From the NCBI GenBank assembly GCA_910579425.1, contig CAJTVL010000015.1, positions 4,883 through 68,882 of the forward strand: a stretch of DNA of 64,000 nt. The letters run 5' to 3'. Origin of the DNA: an uncultured Lachnospiraceae bacterium (GTDB lineage: Bacteria; Bacillota; Clostridia; Lachnospirales; Lachnospiraceae). Numbering within the stretch: position 1 is the first letter of the stretch; every line of letters starts with the position of its first letter. The translations under genes and the position numbers were made by a program. Below the pieces are notes generated by a model. It had not been told where the DNA came from and did not search any database. It was given only the letters and a program-made list of their open reading frames with translations. Positions 44,076 to 52,317 of the stretch are shown one piece after another.

Positions 44076-44993
44076 ATGGCAGACAAATTTCTGCAAAATT
44101 ATGACCTTTTGAAAGAGCTGATGCCCCACGGAAATATGATGTTTCCCCTTACCGTCCATGAGGTAGAAACGGATGTTCGTTCTGCGGAACGGGTAGGCTG
44201 CCACTGGCACGACGAATTTGAAATTCTGGCGGTAACCTCCGGCACGGCGCAGATCCGTGTAGGTGAAAAAAGCTATGATGCGGAAAAAGGCGATATTGCC
44301 TTTGTTCCCGCTGACCACCTCCATATGGTGATCGCCCGGGAAGGCTCGCCCTTTTCCTTTCTCGCGGTGGTTTTTCATCCCTCCTTTTTAAGCAGCTATT
44401 CCAACGATACCATCCAGCAGCAATACTTGGACGGCGTATGGACCGGCAAAACCCTGTTTCCGGAGCTCCTTTCCTCAAAATCCTCCGCTTCCCGGCAGGT
44501 ATTTGGGCTTCTTGAGGAAATCAGCCGGACTTTTTCCCATAAGGAGCCCGGTTTTGAACTGCTGATCAAAGCCAGGCTTTTTGAAATCTGGTATCTTCTT
44601 TTTACCCATGCAGCACAAAAAGAGGATCGCACGGCCAAAAACGATGACTACCGTACCATCCTCACAAAATCCATCATTGAATATATCAAAGAACACTATG
44701 AAACAGGGCTTTGCCTGTCGGAGCTGTCCCAAAGGTTCAATATCAGTGAAGGACATCTATGCCGATTTTTTAAATCCATGACCAAAATGTCCATCCTGGA
44801 GTACACCAATGCCTACCGCGTAAGCGTAAGCGCCAGCCTGCTTCGGGAAACCTCATTAGGTATCGGAACCGTGGCAGGCATGACCGGCTTTAATAACATT
44901 AGCTATTTTAACAAAATATTCCGCCGGTTCATGCATATGACGCCCTCCCAGTACAGACATTTATCCCTGCCTGAGGACACGCTTTTACAGTAA
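44076..44993 (+). CDS. AraC family regulator next to GH31 pair
   Basis: 305 residues. The cupin sensor domain (about 20-130) shows VGCHWHDEFEILAVTSGTAQIRVGE and DIAFVPADHLHMV, with His ligands typical of carbohydrate sensors. The C-terminal double HTH is LCLSELSQRFNISEGHLCRFFKS and the signature MTGFNNISYFNKIFRRFMHMTPSQYR. Start ATG at 44076 after GGGAGGAACT. It is divergent from the GH31 genes, so it most likely activates them in response to their substrate; that link is inferred from position. Confidence 0.92.
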   Translation: MADKFLQNYDLLKELMPHGNMMFPLTVHEVETDVRSAERVGCHWHDEFEILAVTSGTAQIRVGEKSYDAEKGDIAFVPADHLHMVIAREGSPFSFLAVVFHPSFLSSYSNDTIQQQYLDGVWTGKTLFPELLSSKSSASRQVFGLLEEISRTFSHKEPGFELLIKARLFEIWYLLFTHAAQKEDRTAKNDDYRTILTKSIIEYIKEHYETGLCLSELSQRFNISEGHLCRFFKSMTKMSILEYTNAYRVSVSASLLRETSLGIGTVAGMTGFNNISYFNKIFRRFMHMTPSQYRHLSLPEDTLLQ

Positions 44994-45022
44994 GCAAAAT
45001 CATTTGCAGCAGGCAATGACTG

Positions 45023-46399
45023 TCAAACCGCTTTATTTTTCCAGCTTCCTTTTTTGTAAAAGAAGAAAGTAATGACCGCGCCCATGATCCAGGAAACCAG
45101 AAGGGAAATGAACACACTCTCCTGTCTGCCCCCCGGGAACTGTTCTGACCTGGTGAGAAACGCAAGACCATAGGCAACCGGCACACGGATCAGTATGGTG
45201 GTTGCAATGGAGATCCACATAGGGGTCACCGTATCTCCCGCGCCGCGCATGACGCCGGAAAGTCCCTGGGTAACTGCCATGGCAATATAGCCCACCGCAA
45301 GAATACCCATCATCTCACGGCTTAAATCCACCAGTTCCGGTGTCTTTGTAAAGATTCCCATCAGCGCCTTTCCAAAAATCAGAATCAGGGAGGTGAGCAC
45401 AATGGACACGCCCATGGCAATGGCGGTACCCTGCCTGGCTCCCTTTTCCACTCTGTCATATCGTTTGGCCCCCACGTTCTGTCCGGCATAGGTGGTAAGA
45501 GCCGTACCAAAGGAAAAGTTGGGCATCATGGCAAAGCCGTCCACACGCATGACAATGACGTTAGCGGCGATAAACATCTCCCCGAAGCTGTTGGTCAGGG
45601 ACTGTACCACGATCATTGCCATAGAAAATATGGCCTGGGTAACACCGGAAGGAAGCCCAAGCTGTACAATCTTGGAGGTATGTTTGCGCTTTAATTTCAG
45701 ATAGCAAAGCTTTAAATCAAAATGCTCTGTCATGCGCATCAGCCGAAACAGGCACAAAAGGGCGGAAATCGCCTGCGCGATCACGGTAGCCAGGGCAACG
45801 CCGTTGACCCCCATTCCCAGCTTCGCCACAAACAGAAGATCCAGCACAATGTTGACCACGGTTGACACTAAAAGGTACAAAAGGGCGGACATGGAATCTC
45901 CCAGCCCCCGCAGAATACCGCTTAAAATATTGTAAAACGCAAGCCCTGCAGAGCCCACAAACAAAATAATCAGGTAGGACTGACACCAGTCAATGATAGA
46001 CTCCGGCGTGTCCAAAAGCTCCAAAAGCGGCCTTGCCACCAGGGACGCCACCACCATTACAAACAGGGAGGCGATCAGCGTTAAGGTGATACAATTGCCA
46101 ATGGTAAGGGAAAGCTCCTCCCTTTCTCTGGCGCCGTAATACTGGGACACCATGATGCCGGCCCCCACACTGATCCCCACAAACAAAACGATCAGCAGGT
46201 TTAAGATTGGGCCCGCGCTTCCTACTGCCGCAAGCGCGTTATCCCCCACATAATTTCCCACTACCACACTATCCACCGTATTATAAAGCTGCTGGGCAAT
46301 ATTTCCTACCAGCATCGGGAGCGTAAACAATACGATTTTCTTCCACGGGGCACCCTCTGTCATGTCCACCGGCGCAAAAAGTTTCTTCACCAATTCCAT
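45023..46399 (-). CDS. MATE family efflux transporter
   Basis: Twelve predicted membrane helices. The N-terminal half begins PWKKIVLFTLPMLVGNIAQQLYNTVDSVVVGNYVGDNALAAVG, typical of MATE proteins, and the second half starts near QLGLPSGVTQAIFSMAMIVVQ. It probably exports cationic drugs or metabolites using an ion gradient. I prefer the ATG at 46399 (MELVKKLFAPV), which has AAAGGA upstream, to that at 46423, which has none. It has its own promoter with a 10-bp inverted repeat. Substrate unknown. Confidence 0.9.
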   Translation of the reverse strand: MELVKKLFAPVDMTEGAPWKKIVLFTLPMLVGNIAQQLYNTVDSVVVGNYVGDNALAAVGSAGPILNLLIVLFVGISVGAGIMVSQYYGAREREELSLTIGNCITLTLIASLFVMVVASLVARPLLELLDTPESIIDWCQSYLIILFVGSAGLAFYNILSGILRGLGDSMSALLYLLVSTVVNIVLDLLFVAKLGMGVNGVALATVIAQAISALLCLFRLMRMTEHFDLKLCYLKLKRKHTSKIVQLGLPSGVTQAIFSMAMIVVQSLTNSFGEMFIAANVIVMRVDGFAMMPNFSFGTALTTYAGQNVGAKRYDRVEKGARQGTAIAMGVSIVLTSLILIFGKALMGIFTKTPELVDLSREMMGILAVGYIAMAVTQGLSGVMRGAGDTVTPMWISIATTILIRVPVAYGLAFLTRSEQFPGGRQESVFISLLVSWIMGAVITFFFYKKGSWKNKAV

Positions 46400-46441
46400 A
46401 GCATCACGTATCCTTTCTTCCATATGTATCAGAGTTTAAAC

Positions 46442-46507
46442 AGGACAGCGCAAATGACGCGCTGTCCTCACAAATATCATTATACAACAAGTATTTTTGT
46501 TTGTCAC
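46442..46507 (-). promoter_or_regulatory. MATE promoter with downstream palindrome
   Basis: Minus-strand -35 GTGACA (46507-46502), 17-base spacer, -10 TATAAT (46484-46479). Just downstream AGGACAGCGC (46468-46459) is followed after 7 bases by its complement (46451-46442), a 10-bp palindrome without a T run, fitting a repressor site or a leader hairpin. Confidence 0.6.
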
Positions 46508-46510
46508 CCC

Positions 46511-47422
46511 TCATTTCTCCGGAAACCGGATCAAAATGCGCAGCACCGATTCCCTGTACTCGGCCCGGATTTCCCCGCCCATCTGCCCCGTAAGGCTTCT
46601 GGCAATGGACAGCCCCAGGCCGGTGGCATTATGGGCGTTCTCAACAGTATAAAACCTGTTAAAAAGCCGGGCAGTCTGCACCTCGTCCAGACAAGCGGCA
46701 TGATTCTCAAACGTGATCTCTCCGTCTTCCCTTAAGGTCACCCTGAAATCTCCGTCGCTGTATTTCAGGGCATTACTCAGTATATTTTCAAAAATCCGCG
46801 ACAGGGCCTTGGGGTCAAGACAACGCACGATCCTTTGATCCGGCATAAAGATGCAGGGCTCGATGCGATGTTCCTTAAACAATCCGTAGCAGGCCGAAAT
46901 ACTCTCCTCCAGCACACGGTTTATGGAAACTTCCTCAGGCTCCAGAATCTGGGGCTTACTGGCGGCAATGGTATATTTGAAAAGCTCCTCGGTCAGCTCC
47001 TTCAGCCTTACCGTGCGCTCGTCAATGATTGCCAGATAGCGGCTCACCGCCTCGCTCTGCACATCCGGGCATTGTTCTTCCTCCCTCAGCAGTTCCAGAT
47101 AACCGCGGATGGCGGTCAGAGGCGTGCGCAGATCATGGGAAATATTTGTGATGGCCTCCTTCATCTCCAAATCCCCCTGCCTGAACCGATGCCTTTCCCT
47201 GCGCAGGAGCCTGAGCTCTTCATTGAGCCTTTCGGCCAGCCTGCGCATGGATTTATCCCGGCCGGAAATGGCGATCAGATTGTTGGTCTCATGGGAAAGG
47301 CTGTAGGCAAGCTCCTCACCGATCTCCCCGGCCGCCTTTTGAAGCAGCCGGATTTTGATCAGCAGCATGAAAATGATGAGTATCAAAATAATACAGACAA
47401 GCCAAAGTTTCGGCATAGTCAT
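46511..47422 (-). CDS. Sensor histidine kinase
   Basis: 303 residues. One N-terminal membrane helix (about 5-25) and no large sensor domain, so an intramembrane-sensing type. HisKA has the phosphorylated His in ISHDLRTPLTAIRGYL (about residue 96). HATPase_c has the N box FENILSNALKYSDGDF and the G box ATGLGLSIARSL. It is encoded after an ABC transporter and its cognate regulator on the same strand. This type commonly senses antimicrobial peptides through the transporter; that role is inferred from context. Confidence 0.93.
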   Translation of the reverse strand: MTMPKLWLVCIILILIIFMLLIKIRLLQKAAGEIGEELAYSLSHETNNLIAISGRDKSMRRLAERLNEELRLLRRERHRFRQGDLEMKEAITNISHDLRTPLTAIRGYLELLREEEQCPDVQSEAVSRYLAIIDERTVRLKELTEELFKYTIAASKPQILEPEEVSINRVLEESISACYGLFKEHRIEPCIFMPDQRIVRCLDPKALSRIFENILSNALKYSDGDFRVTLREDGEITFENHAACLDEVQTARLFNRFYTVENAHNATGLGLSIARSLTGQMGGEIRAEYRESVLRILIRFPEK

Positions 47423-47453
47423 CCTGCCTCCCGCTTTTATTTATTATCCTTAC

Positions 47454-48299
47454 TTATTTAATATCCTTACGTCCGAACAAATACAATCCACCCCCTGTGA
47501 CGACGACCACAATCATGGCCGAGTAAAGCGGTATCTGCCATAAATCCTTTGGATGCTCCTCAAACATATTGGAAATCTGCATAGCCTGGCCGAATGGGTT
47601 CAGGTCATAAAAAATTTCATAGAGTCGCCGTTTCTGCCCTTTCAAATAGGAAGGATTAGGGATCCGCTCTCTCTTCACAGGAATTTCCCCTGCATCCTGT
47701 GTGTAAAAACCTTCGGTGGTAAGAACCAGGTATTCACTCTCTTTCAAACGCGATTCCGTATTAAGCGCCGCATAAAACAGAAAGAAAGTCAGCAGAATAC
47801 AGCTCACGGCCATCACCGCCTTGTTCTGAATCAGGTGCCCCGCCAAAGTAAAGATAGCAGAAAAAGCCCCCAGAGTCAAAATGCTCTCCAACAGCAGAAT
47901 CAAAGTGATCTGCCAGTCTGATTTCAGCCCCCCAAACATAGGGATTCCTACCCCACAGGCCACCGCCATAAAAGCCAGGCTCAGAATTAATGCGGTCATA
48001 AAGATCGTAACCAGATTCGCCAGATACACCGCGCGCCTGGTATGTCCCACGATCAGCTTATTGCGCAGAGTCCCCTCCGCGTATTCCGTTCCCAGATACA
48101 GACCGCTTACCACTGGCAGCAAAACTCCCACCAGCATCGGGTATCCAAAAAAGAAACCGTCCAGGATGGTTTTGCGGCCGATCAGAAAATAGTGGTCGAT
48201 GCAGACCAGGAGCACCAGACCTGCCATGACCGCGTTTGCCAGCCAGAATACCCGGCTCTTTTTCATCCGTTCCAGATTTGCCGACAACAGTTTTCTCAT
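47454..48299 (-). CDS. ABC-2 type transporter permease
   Basis: 281 residues with six predicted membrane helices (first about 17-37, last about 255-275). Between helices 4 and 5 is a hydrophilic loop (about 175-240, with LTTEGFYTQDAGEIP). The pattern resembles BcrB/ABC-2 lantibiotic or bacitracin immunity permeases. Its start overlaps the ATPase stop by four bases (ATGA type), so the pair is coupled. Works with the ATPase at 48296. Confidence 0.85.
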   Translation of the reverse strand: MRKLLSANLERMKKSRVFWLANAVMAGLVLLVCIDHYFLIGRKTILDGFFFGYPMLVGVLLPVVSGLYLGTEYAEGTLRNKLIVGHTRRAVYLANLVTIFMTALILSLAFMAVACGVGIPMFGGLKSDWQITLILLLESILTLGAFSAIFTLAGHLIQNKAVMAVSCILLTFFLFYAALNTESRLKESEYLVLTTEGFYTQDAGEIPVKRERIPNPSYLKGQKRRLYEIFYDLNPFGQAMQISNMFEEHPKDLWQIPLYSAMIVVVVTGGGLYLFGRKDIK

Positions 48300-49219
48300 G
48301 TGCGCTCCTCTCCTTTCCCGTTTCCCACCAGATTCACATAGTAACTTTCCAGGCTTTCCTCCCTCTCATTTGCGGAAAGCACTTCGCAGCCCTTTTCATG
48401 CAGGGACAGGACTGCCGGAGAGAGTGCAAATTTTCCGAATACGTCTGCCTGGGTATCGGAAAGAATCTTATATTCCATTCCCATCCCATCCAGCACCCGG
48501 GCCAGAATTTTGGTATTGGTCACCTCTATGCGGACGCATTTCCTGCAGGTTTTTTCCAGCTCGTCAGCGCTGATCTCTCTTATGATACGTCCGCTCTCAA
48601 TAAATCCGTAATCCGTTGCCATTTTAGACAGTTCATCCAAAATATGGCTTGAAATCAGAAAGGTAATCTGATATTCCCGGTTGAGCTTTAAGACCAGCTC
48701 CCGTATCTCAATAATGCCCTGGGGGTCAAGGCCGTTGATGGGTTCGTCCAGAATCATAAAATCCGGATCCCCCACCAGAGAAACCCCGATCCCCAGCCTC
48801 TGCCTCATCCCTAATGAAAAATCCCCGGCTTTCTTTTTTCCTGTCTCCTCAAGGCCCACCAGCTTTAGGATTTCCCGGCATCCGCTCTCGGAGGGAAGTC
48901 CCAGGATACGGTATTGCTGCCTTAAATTCTCCTCTGCGGTCAAATCGGAATAAATGGAGGGAGTCTCCACGATTGCCCCCATCCTTCTGCGGACTCTTGC
49001 AAGCCCCTGATCCGTGCTTTTTACCCCATACAGGGTGTAATCGCCGGATGTGGGATGCTGCAGGCCGCAGATCAGACGAATCAGGGTGGTTTTCCCGGCT
49101 CCGTTTTTCCCAACAAAGCCGTAAATTCCCCCTTTGGGTACATGCATGGAAACTCCGTTTAAGGCCTTAAAATTTTTATAATGCTTACAAAGAGCATTGG
49201 TTGTCAGTGCATATTCCAT
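48296..49219 (-). CDS. ABC transporter ATP-binding protein (BcrA-like)
   Basis: 307 residues. Walker A GFVGKNGAGKTTLIRL (about 35-50), Q-loop region AIVETPSIYSDLTAEENL, signature FSLGMRQRLGIG and Walker B DFMILDEPINGLDPQG, then the H-loop ISSHILDELSK. The C-terminal extension (about 225-305) is typical of the DrrA/BcrA group that exports peptide antibiotics. Start ATG at 49219 with GAGGAGGCAG. Three direct repeats lie upstream at its promoter. Confidence 0.93.
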   Translation of the reverse strand: MEYALTTNALCKHYKNFKALNGVSMHVPKGGIYGFVGKNGAGKTTLIRLICGLQHPTSGDYTLYGVKSTDQGLARVRRRMGAIVETPSIYSDLTAEENLRQQYRILGLPSESGCREILKLVGLEETGKKKAGDFSLGMRQRLGIGVSLVGDPDFMILDEPINGLDPQGIIEIRELVLKLNREYQITFLISSHILDELSKMATDYGFIESGRIIREISADELEKTCRKCVRIEVTNTKILARVLDGMGMEYKILSDTQADVFGKFALSPAVLSLHEKGCEVLSANEREESLESYYVNLVGNGKGEERT

Positions 49220-49242
49220 CTCTCTGCCTCCTCTCAGTTCCC

Positions 49243-49288
49243 ATTATAAAAAAATAAGGTTAAGAAAACGGTTAAGGAAATCATTAAG
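49243..49288 (-). promoter_or_regulatory. Predicted response-regulator sites and -10 for the ABC operon
   Basis: On the minus strand CTTAAT, CTTAAC and CTTAAC occur at 12-base period (49288-49282, 49276-49270, 49264-49258), the last nine bases upstream of a -10 TATAAT (49248-49243). There is no good -35, so an activator is likely needed. This is the usual layout of OmpR-family sites. Confidence 0.65.
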
Positions 49289-49302
49289 AAAGGGTAAAGA
49301 TT

Positions 49303-49971
49303 TTATTCCTTCATTTTGAAGCCAATGCCCCATACGGCTTCGATATAATCCCTGCCGGACTTCTCCCGGAGCTTTCTTCTCAGATTGCTGATGTGAACCT
49401 TCAGGGAGCTTTCCATACAGTCCGGCGTGTCCTCACCGATTCTTTCAAGCAGTGCAGACTTGGTGATGACCTGGGCGGGATTTCCCATCAGAAGCTTTAG
49501 AATCGCATATTCCGTCCTGGTAAGCCGAACCGCCTGCCCCGCTGCCGTCACCTCATGAGACGCCGTTTCCATGACAATATCCTGAAAAGTAAGCCTCTCC
49601 CCCTCCCGGCAGGCCAAAAGCTCCTTTTCCCGCAGCCGCACCGCAATCCTCGCCGTCAGCTCCCGTATCTCAAAGGGCTTGGTCAAATAGTCGGAGGCTC
49701 CCCCAAGCAGCATTTCCACCTTATCATCCATTGAAGCCTTTGCGCTGACCACGATCACCGGAATACCCTCTAAGCAGGGTAAAACCTCTTCCCCCCTGAG
49801 CCCCGGCAGCATCAGATCCAATAAGACCAGATCCGGCTTTCCTTTGGAGAGCACCAGCAGCGCCTCCGTTCCCGAATAAGCCCTGCGGGTCAGATAGCCT
49901 TCCTTTTGCAGCGCTTCTTCGAGCATATTCCCAATGGTGACATCGTCGTCTATGATCAAGATTGTTTTCAT
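49303..49971 (-). CDS. OmpR-family response regulator
   Basis: Receiver domain with TILIIDDDVTIGNML, phospho-Asp in LVLLDLMLPGLRG (about residue 51), Thr/Ser switch VVSAK and Lys YLTKPFEI. The C-terminal winged helix contains LTRTEYAILKLLMGNPAQVITKSALLERI. I chose the ATG at 49971 (MKTILIID) over a start eight codons earlier. It partners the histidine kinase at 46511, and its predicted sites lie upstream of the ABC ATPase gene. Confidence 0.93.
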   Translation of the reverse strand: MKTILIIDDDVTIGNMLEEALQKEGYLTRRAYSGTEALLVLSKGKPDLVLLDLMLPGLRGEEVLPCLEGIPVIVVSAKASMDDKVEMLLGGASDYLTKPFEIRELTARIAVRLREKELLACREGERLTFQDIVMETASHEVTAAGQAVRLTRTEYAILKLLMGNPAQVITKSALLERIGEDTPDCMESSLKVHISNLRRKLREKSGRDYIEAVWGIGFKMKE

Positions 49972-50213
49972 AATTTCAGCATCTCCCGGACACAATCACG
50001 TGTTTGCAAGGCGATTTTCCTGGCTTTTGCCCTGTTAAGCCCAATATGGTCAGCTACCGCAATAAGCTCTTCCAGGTTCAGATTCTGAGGCATTGTCTGA
50101 AAGGATATATCCGGCTCGTAGGTAAGGGCCCCCATTCCTGAACTTCCCACGATCGCCAGTCTGCCAACCTTCCTGCCATGACAGTATACGTTTAACTGTT
50201 CAATCCTGTCCAT
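49968..50213 (-). pseudogene. Internally deleted HipA-like toxin remnant
   Basis: 81 codons. The N-terminus LNVYCHGRKVGRLAIVGSSG resembles the start of HipA (the first strands before the kinase core). The C-terminus LNLEELIAVADHIGLNRAKARKI resembles the last helices of HipA. The 300-odd residues of kinase core that should lie between are missing, in frame. It directly follows and overlaps (by 14 bases) a HipB-like HTH gene, the normal operon order. So this is most likely a hipBA module whose toxin was disarmed by deletion. A bona fide short protein is a less likely alternative. Confidence 0.6.
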
Positions 50214-50484
50214 TCACAATCTCCTCAATCGACAAGGGCGGCACATCCTCAAACAGACGTTCCAGTTCATCCCCCAGCTCCAGAGCTATGGCAATCTTAA
50301 TCAGGGAAAGAAAGGCGATCTCTCCGCACTGCTCAAAGCGCTTCAGGGAGCCAAGACTTACCCCTGAAATTTCGCTCAGCTTTTTCTGCGATATTTTCCG
50401 TCTCTTTCTGATGTCACGAATCCGCTTTGCGATCTGCTTTTCTATTTCCTTTGGTGTCTTCTGCAAAAAATCAAATGTATTCAT
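50200..50484 (-). CDS. HTH-type Xre family regulator (HipB-like)
   Basis: 94 residues from the ATG at 50484 (MNTFDFLQKTP). The HTH_3 domain reads IAKRIRDIRKRRKISQKKLSEISGVSLGSLKRFEQCGEIAFLSLIKIAIALEL, close to antitoxin HipB in layout (helix 3 GVSLGSLKRFEQ). It overlaps the HipA remnant downstream and is preceded by interspersed element copy B and the gpmI terminator. It may still act as a DNA-binding repressor of its own unit. Confidence 0.8.
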   Translation of the reverse strand: MNTFDFLQKTPKEIEKQIAKRIRDIRKRRKISQKKLSEISGVSLGSLKRFEQCGEIAFLSLIKIAIALELGDELERLFEDVPPLSIEEIVNGQD

Positions 50485-50560
50485 GGCTAATATTTTAACC
50501 CGAATCAAGAAAAATAACAAGTTTTAGATCATATTTTGTCCCAATTGAACAGAGGCGTTT

Positions 50561-50623
50561 CCCTGCTCGCCGCGCAGAGCGTACGCTGTGTCAGCAGCAA
50601 TTTCATCTGTGTACCCCTGCGCA
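50561..50623 (-). repeat. Interspersed element, copy B
   Basis: 63 bp, starting TGCGCAGG and ending GCGCGGCGAGCAGGG on the minus strand. It matches copy A at 46 of 63 positions counted by hand, including the GCTGCTGAC box. It begins directly at the T tract of the gpmI terminator. Confidence 0.7.
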
Positions 50624-50624
50624 T

Positions 50625-50655
50625 AAAAAAGCCGTCACACCAAAAGCATGACGGC
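50625..50655 (-). terminator. Rho-independent terminator after gpmI
   Basis: On the minus strand GCCGTCA (50655-50649) pairs with TGACGGC (50637-50631) around an 11-base loop, followed by six T (50630-50625). Confidence 0.85.
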
Positions 50656-50667
50656 CCTCAATCCTTT

Positions 50668-52206
50668 TTATTTTACGAGCAGTGACTTTCCTGTCATCTC
50701 TTCTGGCTGCTCCATCCCCATCAGTTCAATTAAGGTGGGAATAATATCAGCCAGGCATCCGCCCTCTCTCAAACGGTAAGCCGGATCAGCATTTACCAGG
50801 ATAAAAGGAACCGGATTGGTGGTATGAGCGGTAAAAGGCGCCCCTGTCTCATAGTCCACAAGCTGCTCTGCATTCCCGTGGTCGGCGCAGATAAAGAGCT
50901 GTCCGTCCACTTCCCTGATGGCGTCCACTGCCTTTCCTACACACTCGTCCACTGCCTCAACCGCCTTGATCGCAGCGGCTTCCACACCGGTATGTCCTAC
51001 CATATCCGGGTTTGCAAAGTTAATGATGATCACATCATATTTGCCGGATTTAATGGATTCTACCAGTCTGTCGCAGACTTCGTATGCACTCATCTGAGGC
51101 TTTAAGTCATAAGTTGCCACATCCTTGGGGGAATTTACTAAAATTCTGTCCTCCCCCTCGTTGGGCTCCTCCACACCGCCGTTGAAGAAGAAAGTAACAT
51201 GAGCATATTTCTCTGTCTCCGCGATCCTGGCCTGCTTCATATGGTTTACAGCCAGCCATTCCCCAAAGGTGTTGGTAACGGAAATTTTGTGGAAAGCCAC
51301 ATCCTTGTTAGGGATGGTAGGGTCATAGTCGGAGAAGCAGACATAAACCAGATCCAGCCTTTTTCCTCTCTCGAATCTGGAAAAATCATCGTCACAGAAG
51401 CTGTGGGTGATCTCTCTTGCACGGTCCGGGCGGAAGTTGAAGAAAATCACGGAATCCCCGTCCTGAATCGTGGCAACCGGCGCGCCCTCCTTTTGAACAA
51501 CGGTGGGTTTTACAAATTCGTCGGTCTCTTTCCTGTCGTAGGAAGCCTGTATCCCTGCAGGGCCGCTTTCTGCCTTAAGTCCCTCGCCCCTGGTGAGTGC
51601 GTCATAAGCCAGCTTCACCCTGTCATAATTGTTATCTCTGTCCATGGCGTAATAACGTCCCATCACAGTGGCAATCTCGCCTACACCGATTTTTTTCATT
51701 TCCGCTTCCAAATCCTGCGCATAGCCCTTCCCGCTGGCAGGAGGCGTATCACGGCCGTCCAGGAAGCAGTGTACATATACCTTGGAAAGTCCGTTTCTTT
51801 TTGCCAGTTCAAGCAGTCCGTACAGATGGGTATTGTGGCTGTGAACGCCGCCGTCCGAAAGGAGCCCGAACATATGAAGGGAGGAATCTTTTTCCTTACA
51901 GTTCTCCACCGCTTTCAGCAAGGCAGGATTTTCAAAAAATGTGCCGTCCTGAATTTCCTTGGTGATTCTTGTAAGTTCCTGATAAACGATCCGTCCGGCT
52001 CCCATATTCAGGTGCCCTACCTCGGAGTTTCCCATCTGTCCCTCGGGAAGCCCCACCGCCATACCGCTGGCATTTCCCTTGACAAAAGGATACTGAGCCA
52101 TCAGGCCGTCCATCACAGGAGTTTTGGCCTCTGCCACCGCGTTGCCGTCCTTACGGTCATTTAAGCCATATCCGTCCAAAATCATCAATACTGTAGGTCT
52201 TTTCAT
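50668..52206 (-). CDS. gpmI: 2,3-bisphosphoglycerate-independent phosphoglycerate mutase
   Basis: Interconverts 3- and 2-phosphoglycerate in glycolysis. About 512 residues. Motifs are VLMILDGYGLND with metal Asp, GNSEVGHLNMGAGR with catalytic Ser, FLDGRDTPPASG, FRPDRAREIT, GHTGVEAAAIKAVE and the second metal motif CADHGNAEQ. Two adjacent ATGs start the frame. I prefer the second (52206), whose spacing from AGGAG is better. It has a predicted promoter and a terminator, so it is monocistronic. Confidence 0.97.
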   Translation of the reverse strand: MKRPTVLMILDGYGLNDRKDGNAVAEAKTPVMDGLMAQYPFVKGNASGMAVGLPEGQMGNSEVGHLNMGAGRIVYQELTRITKEIQDGTFFENPALLKAVENCKEKDSSLHMFGLLSDGGVHSHNTHLYGLLELAKRNGLSKVYVHCFLDGRDTPPASGKGYAQDLEAEMKKIGVGEIATVMGRYYAMDRDNNYDRVKLAYDALTRGEGLKAESGPAGIQASYDRKETDEFVKPTVVQKEGAPVATIQDGDSVIFFNFRPDRAREITHSFCDDDFSRFERGKRLDLVYVCFSDYDPTIPNKDVAFHKISVTNTFGEWLAVNHMKQARIAETEKYAHVTFFFNGGVEEPNEGEDRILVNSPKDVATYDLKPQMSAYEVCDRLVESIKSGKYDVIIINFANPDMVGHTGVEAAAIKAVEAVDECVGKAVDAIREVDGQLFICADHGNAEQLVDYETGAPFTAHTTNPVPFILVNADPAYRLREGGCLADIIPTLIELMGMEQPEEMTGKSLLVK

Positions 52207-52271
52207 CATCTTCTCCTCTTTCCTTTTTATTCTCTATTCCGGTTGTCACAGACACTTTTTTCCATCCATAA

Positions 52272-52300
52272 ATTATACACTCTTTTGGGGACCCGCGCAA
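52272..52300 (-). promoter_or_regulatory. Predicted promoter for gpmI
   Basis: Minus-strand -35 TTGCGC (52300-52295), 17-base spacer, -10 TATAAT (52277-52272), 65 bases before the gpmI start. Confidence 0.6.
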
Positions 52301-52317
52301 CAATTTTCGTTTTCATC

